NCBI GenBank assembly: GCA_039881145.1
Contig: JAYKKI010000004.1
Span: 45,568,501 to 45,632,500 of the forward strand
Source: Druceiella hillmani
Lineage: Eukaryota; Arthropoda; Insecta; Lepidoptera; Hepialidae
Reading direction: 5' to 3'
Length of the DNA: 64,000 nucleotides
The stretch's first letter is position 1, and each line of letters opens with the position of its first letter. A model generated the notes under the pieces. That model did no database searches. It worked only from the letters and a program-made list of their open reading frames with translations, and had not been told where the DNA came from. Of the stretch, positions 1-12,479 are shown one piece after another. The translations under genes and the position numbers were made by a program.

Positions 1-2430
1 TTAATCCCATATTTTTGGTAAAATTCGCGATATATTCACACGCATGTCGAAGCTATACTACGCAACACTTTTGTTGACAGTAAAAATAATATTTCTAACC
101 TAATATTTCTCTAAATATTACCTTTTTTTTAATCAAAAACTGCGTTGTAATTCATAATATTTTCGCAAAATTTTTCTTGAAAAATATTACAATGTATAAA
201 ATATTTCATTGAAATACATAAATTAAGCCAGAAAGGAACAATATTACAAATTTAGGTATTTACAAAATTTTATTATTAATTTATTAGGTATTTACAGAAC
301 ATTCAAAATGGTTTCACCTAATATTATAATGAAGGAAAATTCTCTTGCATTCAATGAACAGGAAAGATAAATTTTTCTCGTCTTAATATTGTATATGTTT
401 ATTAAAATTTTATTTAGGCTGTTGAATTCCGAGAATCGTTAATTTTTGTTTGTTTTCACCATTTGGCACATAGCAACAACACGCCGCTAGCACGGTAACG
501 GCACGGCACCGGTAGAAACAACGCAACGAAACGACGCTGACGCAAATATTTCATGTTCCGTGCCATCCTCTTTTTAAAAAAATTCGGAAAACCGTTTAAT
601 ATAAAAGTTAAATATATTCAAAGAATTGTGTACGACCAATCAGAATGTTACTCCATCCATTGATAAAGCATATATGTTGTAACTGTTACAATTGTGGTGA
701 AAAGAGCAGGAAAAACATCCAGATGGACTCATCTTGCCATACTGCGTTGATCAATGAGAAGCCAATAAAGATACGTAAAAATTGCAAAATATTCGTGCAC
801 ATTTCAGGCAAATGAAATAAACTATAATTATCTATACGGATTCCTCTCGGACTTGGTGGGATTACATTCGACAATTTCCACTACAAAATCTGAAAAGAAT
901 ATACAAGGATAGTAATTTTTCCGATCTTCAACTTGACATTAATAATAGCGGGTGGCTTGGTAACTTTCAAACCACTTTCTCTATTCTACATTTTACATTA
1001 CAGTACACAACACAACAACATGTTATCTTTTATTGGCTTACACTTGCAATAGATAGGCACATATTTCACATTTATTTCAAATTTAACTTTTCGTTGACGA
1101 ATATATTTCTTAATACACTGCTGTAGACGTGACTTCCAACTATTAATATGTTAATCGAAAGTTTCACGTTTCAAAAAAAAGTTTCTATTTGTTTAATTCG
1201 TTTATACAAAAATGCATACAAAGCTTGTGCAATATTTTATTACATATGTTATTCACACATAACTCCGGATGTAATATTAGGTTATAATTTTTACAAAATC
1301 GACTATAGTTATCTTAGGCAATAAAAATTACCCAATTTATTTACTTTTTTTGATTTTGCGAGATACTTTTTTAATTACCACATTTCCTTTCGATTACTGG
1401 CTAACATACAATACATAAATACCGCGAATTACCTATATATTTCTGTGTTGTTTAATCAGTTATTTACAAAATAGTTATACACTGAACTATATTTAAAAAA
1501 ATTATTTCATTTAATGATATATTTAATGTTTATAAAGAGTATTCTTCATGTGAGATATTTCTGTAGAATATAATTACGTACGAGTATTATCGGATTAATA
1601 TTTTTAATAGGTTGTTGGATAGAAACAAATTGTCTAGCTAAAAATTCGAAAAAATGTTTAACACGTTTCAAAAAGACAAACAAGGAAATTACCTAGTAGA
1701 ATAGTAAAACATTGAATTGCTGTTTGTAATTTTCATGAGGTGTATTTATATGGATTACTTTTTAATTTTCTTGCGATGTTACCAATACGTGGAAATTATA
1801 TTTCAATTTCCAAACAAATTAAATGTATTCAATAAGTATCTTCAACAAATATTTTCTGTGATTGTTTTACTCATTTTGTTCAAAACTAAATATAAGGTGC
1901 ATTTTTTTTTAATATTTATGATCCATCGTTGATAATTAAAATTCTAATTCCATGGAATCTTTTACACGTATAAAGTAAGTCAATATCCATACTATTGAGT
2001 CGATGACAATCGAATATTCCGCTCGACGTGGTTAAGTAATAAATGACTGCAGCGTTTTTGGAATTGTGTCATTTGAACAAATGAGTTACATTCAACTAGA
2101 GTTACACTCGATAGACTCATCAATCATTGTCTGTATCCATTAATAACTCATTATATCCACAGTATGTATTTACGGCGCCAAATGTATAGTCCGTTTATTT
2201 CGCACTTATTACAATAATGTCGATTAAATGGTATTCGATTAAATGGAGAGGGTATGAAGACTTCAAATAAATATCTTTCAAATTATTCCAACACACAGCA
2301 CATTTGCCAGCCATTTGGTATTTTCAATTCCGTATATAAAATCAAATAGAAAACTTGATAACATTTTGTCGGGCAATGATGGGTACAATCTAGTCAGAGA
2401 ACCTTGGTATTATAGATTTCACGTTTACTC

Positions 2431-2432
<2 letters not shown>

Positions 2433-2481
<49 letters not shown>

Positions 2482-2492
2482 ATATATATATA
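2433..2492. repeat. (AT)n microsatellite
   Basis: About 60 bp of alternating A and T, with one phase slip near the middle. Its translation is a run of Tyr-Ile and is not a protein. Confidence 0.95.
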
Positions 2493-2555
2493 CACATATG
2501 TTAACATTGCATGGTGTACGAAAATTTAAATAAATACTATTTTGTCTCAATATTT

Positions 2556-2606
2556 AAATGGTTAATTCACTAAATATTGTGCATTTTACACAATATTTAA
2601 CCATTT
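2556..2606. repeat. Short foldback (inverted repeat)
   Basis: The left arm AAATGGTTAA plus AATATTGTG, split by 7 bases, is complementary to the right arm ending in ACCATTT. It is a degenerate foldback of MITE-end type. The element family is unknown. Confidence 0.6.
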
Positions 2607-3224
2607 GCAATAAACTATACTCAGTAAGTGCCACTGCATAATTTTCACATTAGTTTTAAGTGCGATGTTTCAAGGGCGTTTTGACCAGTTCTAGATCAAT
2701 GACATTATAAAAAAAGATCTAAACACATATAGTTTTTCTTGAAACTTTTTTATAATTTTCTTGAAACTTTTTTAAATACACATATATCTATGAGGAAAAC
2801 TATTTTCTTATTATGAAAGTATTATTAATTTTACGTTAACTCCAGAAATTATTTGCTAATTATTGCAGTTGCATTATTCGAATTTACATCGGTAAAACTC
2901 AAATATTAGACAAAGAGATAACAATTTTTATATATATTACAAAAATTAGCTATTTCAACAACGTAATAAGCTTATGTCCGTGGCTCCACAGGTGACGATT
3001 TTCAAGTAACTCTCTGATTAACTAGCAATCAGTTTTTGAGTAAGGTTCTGACCAATGCCTCTATGTAAATCATATTAAACGTTTTGCAGATTTAGTATGT
3101 ATGTTGCGCCATCTATTGACATATTATCATATAATTGTTTTATTCTCAAGAAAGAAACAATTAGTCTTCCCATAGAAATTATCGTACTTCTTGAGTTAAA
3201 AAGTTATCAATTCGAAACATGAAA

Positions 3225-3445
3225 TATGATCTATTGCAGTTCCTTAAAACCTGTTGTGCTGGGTTTATCACAAAGCATACAGCCTTTGACGATGCTGCTC
3301 ACTACGAAGATCCGGGTTCTTTTCCCGGCGTCGGACGGGTTGGACTGGTGTTATGGTTGGCTGAAAGAGATTGCTCTCGTAGCAATAAGTCCGCCATATG
3401 TCTCAATTAAATACATTAAAGTACATAAATCAATAAATAAATAAT
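3225..3445 (+). mobile_element. SINE-like element, copy 1 (most complete)
   Basis: About 220 bp. It contains a degenerate pol III B-box-like stretch (GGGTTCTTTTCCC near 3315). A GC-richer body follows, then a 3' part centred on GAGATTGCTCTCGTAGCAAT, and finally an A-rich tail with AAATAAAT repeats. The 3' part recurs at about 5582-5640 and 7050-7110, which makes this a dispersed family. The combination of a tRNA-like promoter, a shared tail and an A-rich end is typical of insect SINEs. I cannot name the family from sequence alone. The small frames across it are shadows. Confidence 0.7.
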
Positions 3446-5562
3446 TAAAAAAAAACATTCAAACGCACTTTCCACGGTGTTAATATTTCACTCGTGCCAT
3501 GCTATGCGTCATTTGGCTATTGGGTAACAACAGATATACAAAAACGATTTTACATTCATAATACTATTAGAGATATTCGCAATAAAACCATGTTTTTCGT
3601 ATCATTTAGAGTTAATAAACATAACATCCATGGAAGTCAGAATTGTCTGACTTCTTGCCGTCTGATTGACACAAAGCTTCTTGCCATCTGATTGACATGC
3701 AAATAAAACTAATCTGTCGAAACCTCGATATGAATAATCAAGCGAAAGGCATTATGCGTTCGATATTACACTGTTGAAACACACGGTCAACTCATTAATC
3801 ACCATGGAAACGACCTGCTTGTTTCCGTCTGCGGTGATCAGTAATTATGTCTTCTATTGGACATTTTCGCGATACATGGAATTTCATTTTCCATTATGTA
3901 AAAAAACAAAACAAAACAATATATATTTCAAACAAAAAAGTTTCGTTTATTGAACTCTCGGGAAATATCGTTTGTAATACGGATATAGTTTTTCAAAAGT
4001 ATTTCATGGATAATACTGACTCTAATTCTGCAGTTTGTTTGGTACCGATTCAAATTCGACAATCTGTCTACCATTGTGTAAACTAATATCGTACTTTTTA
4101 TGAGGAAAAGTATATTACCATATTCCGATATATTTCACATGTTTTCTTCACTGATACTTACCAAAGTATCCTTGTATGGGCTTGCTGATCATTATAAAGA
4201 ACGTCGGTCAGAAAATCTTGAATTCACTTAAATTCTATGAAGGTTTACTCTATTTAATATACTGGTTACTTTGCATGTACCTATATTCTTGTATATACAA
4301 ACTGATAAGTATGCAGTAATAATGCCACCTTATGAAATTTGCAATATCTTCTTGATCTTCAGTTGAAGACAAATTTAGACCAATTTGTAAACACTGAAAA
4401 TATCACTAGGCGTTTAAAAAATACGTAATTTAATAAAACGTTAATTATAACCAACCCAATGTCTTTGAAAAATGGCCAAAAAAATTTTAAATCCTGAAAA
4501 GACTAAGAAAGTCCTGAGTAGTTTATATAAATTTTGTCAAACATCCGTTCTTCTACACTGAATCGATGAAAGTTCTAAAATTTCAATTTATAACCGCCTT
4601 ATATTCTTATCAATAGTTAAGTACACGCAAAAGTAGATAATAAATTTTATAAATTTCCAGAATAGTTCTATTTTTTTGCAACGCTTCTTTTATTAAATAG
4701 GGTAACAAAAACATTGTTTTATTTTCGTTTTAACAGCTCTAAAAGAAACAGCCTATTTAAAAAGTGATATTTTCCTCATATATAATAAATTTAATAATAA
4801 TGCTAATACATGACAAAAACATGTTACCATATTTAGAAGTTCATTTTAAAGAAGCAGTCATGTTATATTATAGTTCTCAGGGTATTGTTCTGTAAAAAAT
4901 TTTCTTACAGAAATATAAGTAACTAAATTATATAAAATTCGTGTCGTATATAAACTTCACCAAGTTCATTATATGAATTTGCATAAAGTAAATTTTTATG
5001 ATATTTCTTAAAATTATTGATGCATGTTAGCAGATAAAAATGTAATTTATATTTTTAACAAAATGGTAGTTACTAGTCTTTTTAAAGTGGATATGGATGC
5101 TATCTTGACCTTAATGAAAAATGTTTAAACAAGTGTGAAAAACCTGCCAAATCTTTGGCATCAGAAAATATGATATTTCCACACATATGATATTTCCAAA
5201 CAGAGAGAAATGGTTGAAGATCCGTAATCAGCACTAACTTCACATACTTACGCTCCTCTTGCGTGTTTAGAAATCCTCAAAGTTTAAATTATTTTATTAA
5301 CAAGTTAAAAGATTTGTCTACTAACGTCTTTGAGTTACTCTTTGAAAGCTTACTCACCCTGCTTATTTCCAAATATACATATATTTCTCACGACAAATCC
5401 TTTAATGTTAAGAAGTGAGACTATAGAATCAACTAGATCCTTTTACCAAGAGAATAACTTCGACAAATATTTGGAAGCTTTGAGTGAAAAGTGCGATTTC
5501 TTCTGAGGGACAAAGTGATATCTCTGCTATTCATCTTTTACCGTCTACTGACTTTTTTTTTA
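3446..5562. other. Gene-free interval
   Basis: I see nothing gene-like. Two near-identical 21-bp direct repeats (CTTCTTGCC[G/A]TCTGATTGACA) lie at about 3650-3670 and 3677-3697. A 79-codon plus-strand frame (3847-4086) has no recognisable features. Confidence 0.55.
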
Positions 5563-5663
5563 AATTCGTTGTTATAGTTTTCTGAAAGAGCTTTTTCCTG
5601 TAGCAATAAGTTCGCCATATAAACATTAAGCTAAAGTACTAAAATAAATAAATAATATTTTTA
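5563..5663 (+). mobile_element. SINE-like element, copy 2 (3' fragment)
   Basis: Only the 3' part of the family seen at 3225-3445 is present. It carries a diverged CTGAAAGAG...GTAGCAATAAGT core, a CGCCATAT word and an AAATAAATAAATAAT tail. The tRNA-like head is absent or unrecognisable. Confidence 0.6.
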
Positions 5664-6954
5664 CCTTTATTTCAATGCTATGTAAAAAAAAATAAAAGAC
5701 TCCAATGAAAGGTTCACTTTATAAAATGATATCAGTTTTAAAAGTTCTATCTAATAACGTCACATTAGATGGACTACTATACTGAAAAATTATTTTTTCA
5801 ATATTGAATTCCCTGTACACGCAAGGAAACCTTCTAGAAAAATTCCTTCTATGCGCATTAGTATTATGGATATAAGAAATATTTTGTTCCCAATGTTCAC
5901 TAAATTTTGTTTCAAAATGAAGGAAAAATAAGAGTTACCTTTTATTTTAAATGTGGAATATCCTTAAAAATACGCGATTATTTTTAAATACTTGATTACA
6001 TAGAGTAGCGCTAACATTCAGAATATATGGCATTTTCGTAACTCTCCAGCATGCTTCATGTAGCGTCAGTGTTTGTGTTAGTCATTGCTGAGCTACGTAC
6101 TTAGCTTTTTTTGAGTTTGAATTAAATTTATGTGAATACCTGATTAAAAAAGGAACTTGGTTTATTATCACGAGAAAAACTGAAGAATATATTCTATCAA
6201 GGGGAGGATATTCGTATTGTAATCGAATTTAAATATACATTTTTGACGTAAGCGACTGTTCAGTTTAACTATTATTTATTTAACGTCTGGCAACATACTT
6301 ATTATACTTACCAATATTGCATGTTTCTCACAACTCGATCAATATTTCAAACATCGATGAGAATATTCCCGCGCTATGCCGAGCTACGAAATATTTCCAT
6401 TGAAATTAATTAAATTCAATCTGAAATGAAAATAGCTTTGCTTCTGTGATGGAAATTTCTTCGCCTGCGCCTTTGATATCACAAAGCAAATATCAACTTC
6501 TAAACGTAGAAACTGGCAAAGTCAGCTTCAAATTAATTGTATTTTTTATTAAAGTTGTGTTTCTTTCCAAACACAAGATTACTAAATTTCTTTGTTCCGC
6601 GGATATTTTCTGTACTGTATAGAATAGTAGTACGGAAAACAATTTTTTTGAGTTTCCGATTAATTGAAATGAAAATAATGTCTCAAACATTTTTGAAATG
6701 GCATTTTTCAAATTGTATTAATCCTACAAACGAGGCGAGTAGTATTTTAAATTAGTATATAATGAATGATTTAATAAAATTTAAAAAAATTAAAAATATG
6801 TTTCTTTGATTTTAATTTAATTAATAAAATAAGATTATGGTAAAAATAAAACGCAAAAATAAATTAATATTAAAACGTTAATAAAATTGTTTGTCTGGAC
6901 CCTATAATTAATTAATGAAGAATTGAAAGCAGAAATTCACACTAGTTCTTACCG
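5664..6954. other. Gene-free interval
   Basis: Low-complexity A+T-rich sequence. Overlapping 72-codon frames on both strands at 6493-6755 show no motif and no codon pattern. Nothing else is seen. Confidence 0.55.
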
Positions 6955-7122
6955 TAGTGTGTAGGGTTGTTCACAAGGCATATGACCTTTGACGGCGCAG
7001 CGCAGCGGCTGCTCGTCGATCGGGGCTGGACTGATTTTATGGTTTGCTTTAAGAGATTACTCTCGTAACAATAAGTCAGCTATATGTTTCGATTTTGTAT
7101 AATAAAATATATAAATAAACAA
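6955..7122 (+). mobile_element. SINE-like element, copy 3
   Basis: It aligns with the element at 3225-3445 over most of its length. Shared landmarks are CACAAGGCATA then CCTTTGACG, a GGCTGGACTG block, AAGAGATTACTCTCGTAACA and an A-rich tail. Divergence from copy 1 is substantial, so these are old, independent insertions. Confidence 0.68.
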
Positions 7123-9819
7123 ATGGTGGCCAATTTTTTAAATTCTGTTTATAATCATTGAAATATGGCGTTAGAATTCCGTCTCATTATTAATAAATCG
7201 AATTCCTGGTTAGTGTATCTATGTAGTTATTGGCACCAAAGCATATAAGTTATAGTATTTTGTCGACCGCTCTTGACATGACTTGCTTACTTCATTGAAT
7301 ACACCTGTAGGTTCATTTATTATTAAGACCGTTACCCTCTTATATGTAAATTATTTGTGTAATAAAATATTTTCCGAAATTTTTCATACATGCTAAGCAA
7401 TTCCCCCTTGTGTTAATGCTTTCTACCAACCACTAGAAAACTACTACAAAATTATTGTTTATAACACTCACTTAACTTAAGACTCACATTCGACAATGAG
7501 AATAACCCACCAAGTGAAAAATGTTCTTTCCTTTCCCTACTTTTCAGTGTAAAACTCCTTTTAGCCGTTTGAAATCATATTTCATAAAGAAGAAATTTGT
7601 TTATCTTTTTGGGGTTTGTTTATTTATAGAGACCAAATAATTCATCTGGTGGATATTAAAGTTTCACCGTAGTATATACTATATTAAATAATAATGAGTA
7701 AGTTATGGGAGTATAATTCGGCCGGATGAAATTTGCATTGAACTTTTGAGGGTTAATTCTCCAAATGTTCGTAATTTCAAGTATTTTATAGCTACGAGAC
7801 TTGCATTTACGCATGCGTAACGCATTATGTTTAAATTTGTATAGAGTATTTACTGATAATAAAATAATAATAAATTTTAATGATCTACCACACATTATTT
7901 TTCCATAAATGGGAAAAATCTGAACTTTATTGTTTAAAATTCACTTTGAACAAGGATTGAAAACGTGTCTAATGCCAGGATAAATTTGTTGAGTTAAGTT
8001 GTAAAATACATATTATAAATAAGTTCAGAAATTTCACTAAATTCGTATAGGTAGATTTTAATAGTACACGTCCACAAAATTAAAAAAATATAATTACAAA
8101 TCAACGTAAATATCTTAAAAAATTTAAAAAGAAAATGGTCAATTAAAAAATAGCCGCGTTGCCAGTAGCAGAATATCGCTAAATGTAACCGATCAGGTTG
8201 AGATTTATCACTCCTATATGGCCAGGTTTATTATAAATTCATATCTAAAGTAAGGACGTATATTGTTATTTTTAGAAATAAACAAATCATAAATTAGATA
8301 AATAAATAGCCACGCAAATTTTGACGGTTTACTTTGACACACAGTTACTGCACAATGTACAAAAGAGCTAACAACAGTAGCGTGCACCATTGTTGTTTAT
8401 TAAATTTTCCTCGGGCAAAGTCGAAATCGTGAACATATGTAAGTTATAAATAAAAATTATAATTTTTTTGCATTTCTAATATTTTGTCTCATTCATTGGT
8501 AGAGATGCAAAATAAACAAAACAACTAGTCCATCGATAATAAGCTATTATGCGTAAGTATGCAACTTTTATTCGTGACCGTAATAACTTGAAATAAAAAA
8601 AAACTGTAACTGAATTGGTTAACTCTTTTGGATTTTATGGTAGCCAATATTGAGTGTCACTTTTGGTTCTTGATATTTTAAAGTTGTTTCGTACGGAAAC
8701 CTCGACGCATTATATACAATGTATTTTTACGGGAAACCAGCATATCATACCACGGAGGATAGATGTGCACAGTAGATCGGTTCTCAGCGATATAATATTT
8801 CAAATATTCCAACTCAGTGTGTGTAGTTAAAGGAAGTAAGATATTACTTTTTAATTAGTGCATTCGTGACATTTTGAAAATCGTAATGATTGAATGATTT
8901 CTGAGAAATACCCTAAATACTGTCAGATTTTTATTTATATGACAATATCATTTCAATAAAAGTTTAAGGTGCTATATTTTAAGGTTCTGCTTTTGGTGTT
9001 TTTCTTTTTTTTTTACAATCAGTCGCAATGGGGGCCCACACTTGATTGTGCATGACACAATAAAAATATTACACATATAATATTTTCAAATTTTACTGCG
9101 TTTGTACTATTACCAGTTCACACAAACACATTATAAGGATCTAATAAATTTATATAAAATTTTTTCTCCTAATTATATAAATTTACACATAGCATTATAT
9201 CGAATATTTGATTCTTAATGATATTTCTTTATTTCAAGGAAATAATGGAATAAACGGTAGTCATTATTGTCGAGATGAAATGTGAACATCTCGCTGATCA
9301 GCCGATAGAAAGTCGTAATTTAAGAAGCAGTTTTAGGAACTTTTAATTTACGATTTTAAGCAATTTTTGCAAACTTTATCTTGCTTAAACATTGCTTCAT
9401 TAAATTTGTAGATGTATTATTCTATCTTTAATACGAATTTTCCTTGATGGATGCTGACAGAAGCACACAGTATATCTGAGGCAGCAGAGGAATAAGCCGA
9501 CAGCGCTAAGAATACCGGTAATACATACTCATTTAGTGATACAAACTCTATCGGAATTCGCTAAAGTTATTATTGTGATAGATTTTATTGTCATTAGTTC
9601 GTATCAAAATTAAAACAGCTAGGATACAATTACCAATTTTTATGTAAATGACAGTACAAAACAATGTGCAGTACTATATTTCCTAATGTCTTTCTGTGTA
9701 ATAAAGTTATATTAAAATTTTGTTTGACTATAAGAAAAGTATCAAATTAAAATTTTACTTTTGGTTTTCCCTTATACCACTTATTTGTACAAAAAGCGAC
9801 GATTTGGAGATAAATTAGA
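7123..9819. other. Gene-free interval
   Basis: No protein-like frame, RNA gene or clear repeat was found. A 79-codon minus-strand frame (7656-7895) shows no motif. Confidence 0.5.
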
Positions 9820-10272
9820 CTAGCGGTCACATAGGGGTCGAAATTAGACCGTAATTCACTGCTTGAAATTCATTCAGTCAATCAAACATTTTAAAATTCT
9901 CTGGCGACAATCTCTACTCTAGGCGACTGTTTGACCACAGACTTTTATGTTTTTGACATTGAGAGTATGAACATAAGCTGATAATCTTTAAATATATTTT
10001 TACACATATTACATATAAATTTTATTATATATAATTGTCCACATAAATTTTAACCGTGCCAAATCTCATACTTCTTCGTGCGCGCAATGGGCATAAAGAA
10101 GGGTACAAACTTTTCTCTTCACGTGTTAATATCTAGACATATTAAATGTAAGTTTTAGCTTTGTGCGCTCCTTCTCCTCATAAACTTTAACTATATTAAA
10201 TCTCACACCCCTTCGTGCGCGCAATATGAATAAAAAAGGTACTAATTTTTCTCTTCGCGTAATCTATATAGA
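9820..10272 (-). mobile_element. Non-autonomous Helitron, about 453 bp
   Basis: Read on the minus strand the element starts A|TC at 10272 and ends CTAG|T at 9820, the Helitron insertion signature between host A and T. Just inside the 3' end, GGTCGAAATTAGACC resembles the palindromic hairpin of the large copies at 12448 and 45548. The 5' side holds two tandem modules about 137 bp apart. Each has CTTCGTGCGCGCAAT followed by a TTCTCTTC(A/G)CGT block, matching the 5' modules of 17145-18185. There is no coding capacity. It is probably mobilised in trans by a RepHel of the same family. Confidence 0.78.
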
Positions 10273-11034
10273 TTACGTAAAAATAACTCTCGTGGTAAAA
10301 TGAGTAATGCATTCATCGTAATATCATAATACCACGAAGTAGGACTTTTTAAAATAATTTTAAACGTTTATATTCTAATTAATAAATATAATTGAATGTA
10401 ATTTTAGGTTCAGCAATTATTTTTGCTTCTTTTAAGCCATATTACTTTAAAGTTTGATCTAATATCACGGTCAGTTTTATAAATAATGGCTGCATTATGT
10501 AAATAAGAATATAAATTATTATTATTATTTGTACCATTATGTATAAAACTATTCTAATATATGACTCTATTCAATAACTAAACACTAGAAAATATACTCG
10601 TAAATGTTTGTTTATTAACAAAAGATATATTGTAGTAGAAATGTTGAAATATTAAACATGACAACTAGCCTTTCATAAGAAAAGGAAAAGGTAATATGGC
10701 ATCGATTTTGTATATAATTCCACAATTGATTATCTTGAAACGAAATATAGTTCAAAAATATTTCAAAACTAGTTTTAATTTTCAGATTTATTTGTCCAAT
10801 TGAAATATTGTAAATAAACAAACATACCATCCCGACAATCTTCGAGCCTCCGGTCGCCCCTCGACAATCGGAGTAGCCTACGAGCAAAGTCTATTATTGC
10901 AAGAACGTCATTATAACAAGTACCATCCTCACGATTGCAATATTTTTGTTAGACTAAATATGGTGGATTGCTTAACTTAATGTCTTAGCGTAAATCCATG
11001 GTGTCATAAATGATTCACAATTATATATAGGAAT
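10273..11034. other. Gene-free interval between two Helitrons
   Basis: A 90-codon minus-strand frame (10615-10887) begins in a GC-richer patch (10830-10880) but has no recognisable domain. Nothing else is supported. Confidence 0.5.
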
Positions 11035-11066
11035 CAAACCCGGAGCCCTTTTATCAAACAATACCA
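11035..11066 (-). repeat. tRNA-derived SINE-like B-box fragment
   Basis: On the minus strand GGCTCCGGGTTTGATTCC resembles a tRNA T-loop/B-box. No cloverleaf or downstream body is recognisable, so this is at most a SINE head remnant. It ends a few bases from the Helitron 5' end at 11072. Confidence 0.35.
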
Positions 11067-11071
11067 AATTA

Positions 11072-12094
11072 TCCCTGCTAATATACTAAAAGCGTAACAC
11101 TGTCTGTTTATTTATGTTCTTATCTGTCTTTCCACGACTAAACGGCTTAACTAATTTCAATGCAATTTTGCATATAGATAATATATGTATATTCTTGATT
11201 TGGAAGAAAGTCTATATAAAATTATCCTTAATATGAAAAAACTGAAACATTGTTTGTTTATTTGCTTGTTGCTTTGTCCTCATGCTTAACCGGTTCAACT
11301 AATTTCAACTGAAAATTGTACGTAGGTAACATATATCTTATATTAAAAATACACTATACAAATATATCCCTAATGTAAAAAAGTGATACGTTGATTGCTT
11401 ATTCGTTTGTTTGTTTTGCTTTCACGTTTGAATAACTCAACTTATTTAAATTGAATTTTGGATGTTGATAACACACATAGATTAAAAGATAAACTGTACA
11501 AAAAATAATGTAATAAAAGTGAAATATTGTTTGCTTATTTGTTTTTTTTATCTGTCTTTCAGGTTTATGGGGTCTAGCGAATTTTCTAAAATATTTGCAT
11601 ATTAGTATTACATATCCTAGCTCAAAAGATAAGTTATCAATGATTACGCCATCATTTATGAGAGAATAGTAAAGAATATAAAAGCTGAAAAAAATTATAA
11701 TATACAATTCTTCTTGGAAAATTATAAATACAATTCTTAATTATATATACAACTAAAAATTATAATATACAATTCTTCTTTCTCTAAAATTCAATTTTTC
11801 TTGGGCGGGACAGGAAAAATTGAATGTGTTGAGGCTAATTTCATTTTCGCACTTCAGTATATGTTCCATTTAATATGTCAAATTCATGATTTACTAGCAC
11901 ATCATTTTATACTAGATTACCATGGCATAAAACAAATGCATTACAGCACAGTAAATGTTAAAAGTTAGAACTGGTAAATCATGATCAAAATAATACATAC
12001 TTCGTTAACAATCCTAGTTGAAATTTATGTCTGTTTTTTAATTTTTGTTAAATTTTTCTAATCCCACGCGGGAGAAACTGCCAGTAAAAGCTAG
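11072..12094 (+). mobile_element. Helitron of a second family, about 1.0 kb, with four 5' modules
   Basis: The plus strand reads A|TCCCTGCTAATA at 11072 and ...AAAAG CTAG|T at 12091-12094, the Helitron boundaries. The 5' part consists of four diverged tandem modules starting near 11072, 11224, 11367 and 11504. Each runs: TCC(C/T)TAATA-type start, A/G-rich stretch, TGTTTGTTTATTTG-like stretch, TTTCACG(T/A)-like word, an ACTAATTTCAA-like word and GATAA(C/T)A. The 3' part (11660-12094) is unique apart from a duplicated AATTATAATATACAATTC word. There is no coding capacity, and the 102-codon minus-strand frame here is an artefact. Confidence 0.75.
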
Positions 12095-12184
12095 TTCCAG
12101 TATATTCTGTTATACCGCGCTGAATAATATTTTATAGAATTTGTTGATTGAAATTTTAATACTTTATTATTTCACAAGATTATT

Positions 12185-12433
12185 TCACCATGGATTTGAG
12201 TGATTATATTTGGAAAAATACAAAATTACCTGTAAATGATTCGAGTCTGCATTTGGCGTATGTCGATTGTCATTACTACAAACATTTCTACGCCGTCTAT
12301 TGGCGGCATTTTCGTTTAATTTAACTACATCAGACACGTAACTAGTCCTTAAACCATTTAAATAATGTGCGATGATCTTTTCGACAACGTAACAATCTAC
12401 AAAAAGTTCAAACGCTACTCGTATAGACAGCAT
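12185..12433 (-). CDS. Possible exon of unknown protein (low confidence)
   Basis: This is an 82-codon minus-strand frame starting ATG at 12433. I do not recognise the product. Its composition is more protein-like than most local frames, with an Arg-rich cluster (RRRR) after about 50 residues. At 12230/12229 it contains CAG|GTAATT, a good splice-donor match, after which the translation becomes lower in complexity. If real, it would be a coding exon of about 68 codons followed by an intron. The start codon lies only 14 bp from the 3' end of the Helitron at 12448, so any upstream promoter would have been displaced. It may equally be chance. Confidence 0.2.
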   Translation of the reverse strand: MLSIRVAFELFVDCYVVEKIIAHYLNGLRTSYVSDVVKLNENAANRRRRNVCSNDNRHTPNADSNHLQVILYFSKYNHSNPW

Positions 12434-12447
12434 ATTATTATAATATA

Positions 12448-12479
12448 CTTGTGGTCGCCCAGTGGTCGAAATTCGACCA
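12448..12479 (-). other. Helitron 3' terminal hairpin and terminus (copy 1)
   Basis: TGGTCGAA-A-TTCGACCA at 12463-12479 is a perfect 8-bp-arm palindrome about 11 bases inside the element end, where Helitrons carry their 3' hairpin. The same block recurs at 45563-45579 and, diverged, near 9835-9851. Confidence 0.85.

Larger units (their letters stand above)
1..3224. other. Gene-free A+T-rich interval
   Basis: No frame here looks like a protein. A GC-richer patch lies at about 480-560, and CCAAT-like words occur at 638-642 and 744-748. A 62-codon minus-strand frame (686-874) covers part of it but has no recognisable motif. The interval also holds an (AT)n run, a short foldback and an 18-bp direct repeat (about 2730-2775). 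Confidence 0.6.

Noticed and set aside
640..900. CCAAT-like words and a 62-codon minus-strand frame suggesting a promoter or gene
   Set aside because: Short words of this type are expected by chance and no transcript structure can be read from the sequence.
11399..11707. 102-codon minus-strand frame
   Set aside because: It lies across the tandem 5' modules of a Helitron, on the opposite strand, and is low in complexity.
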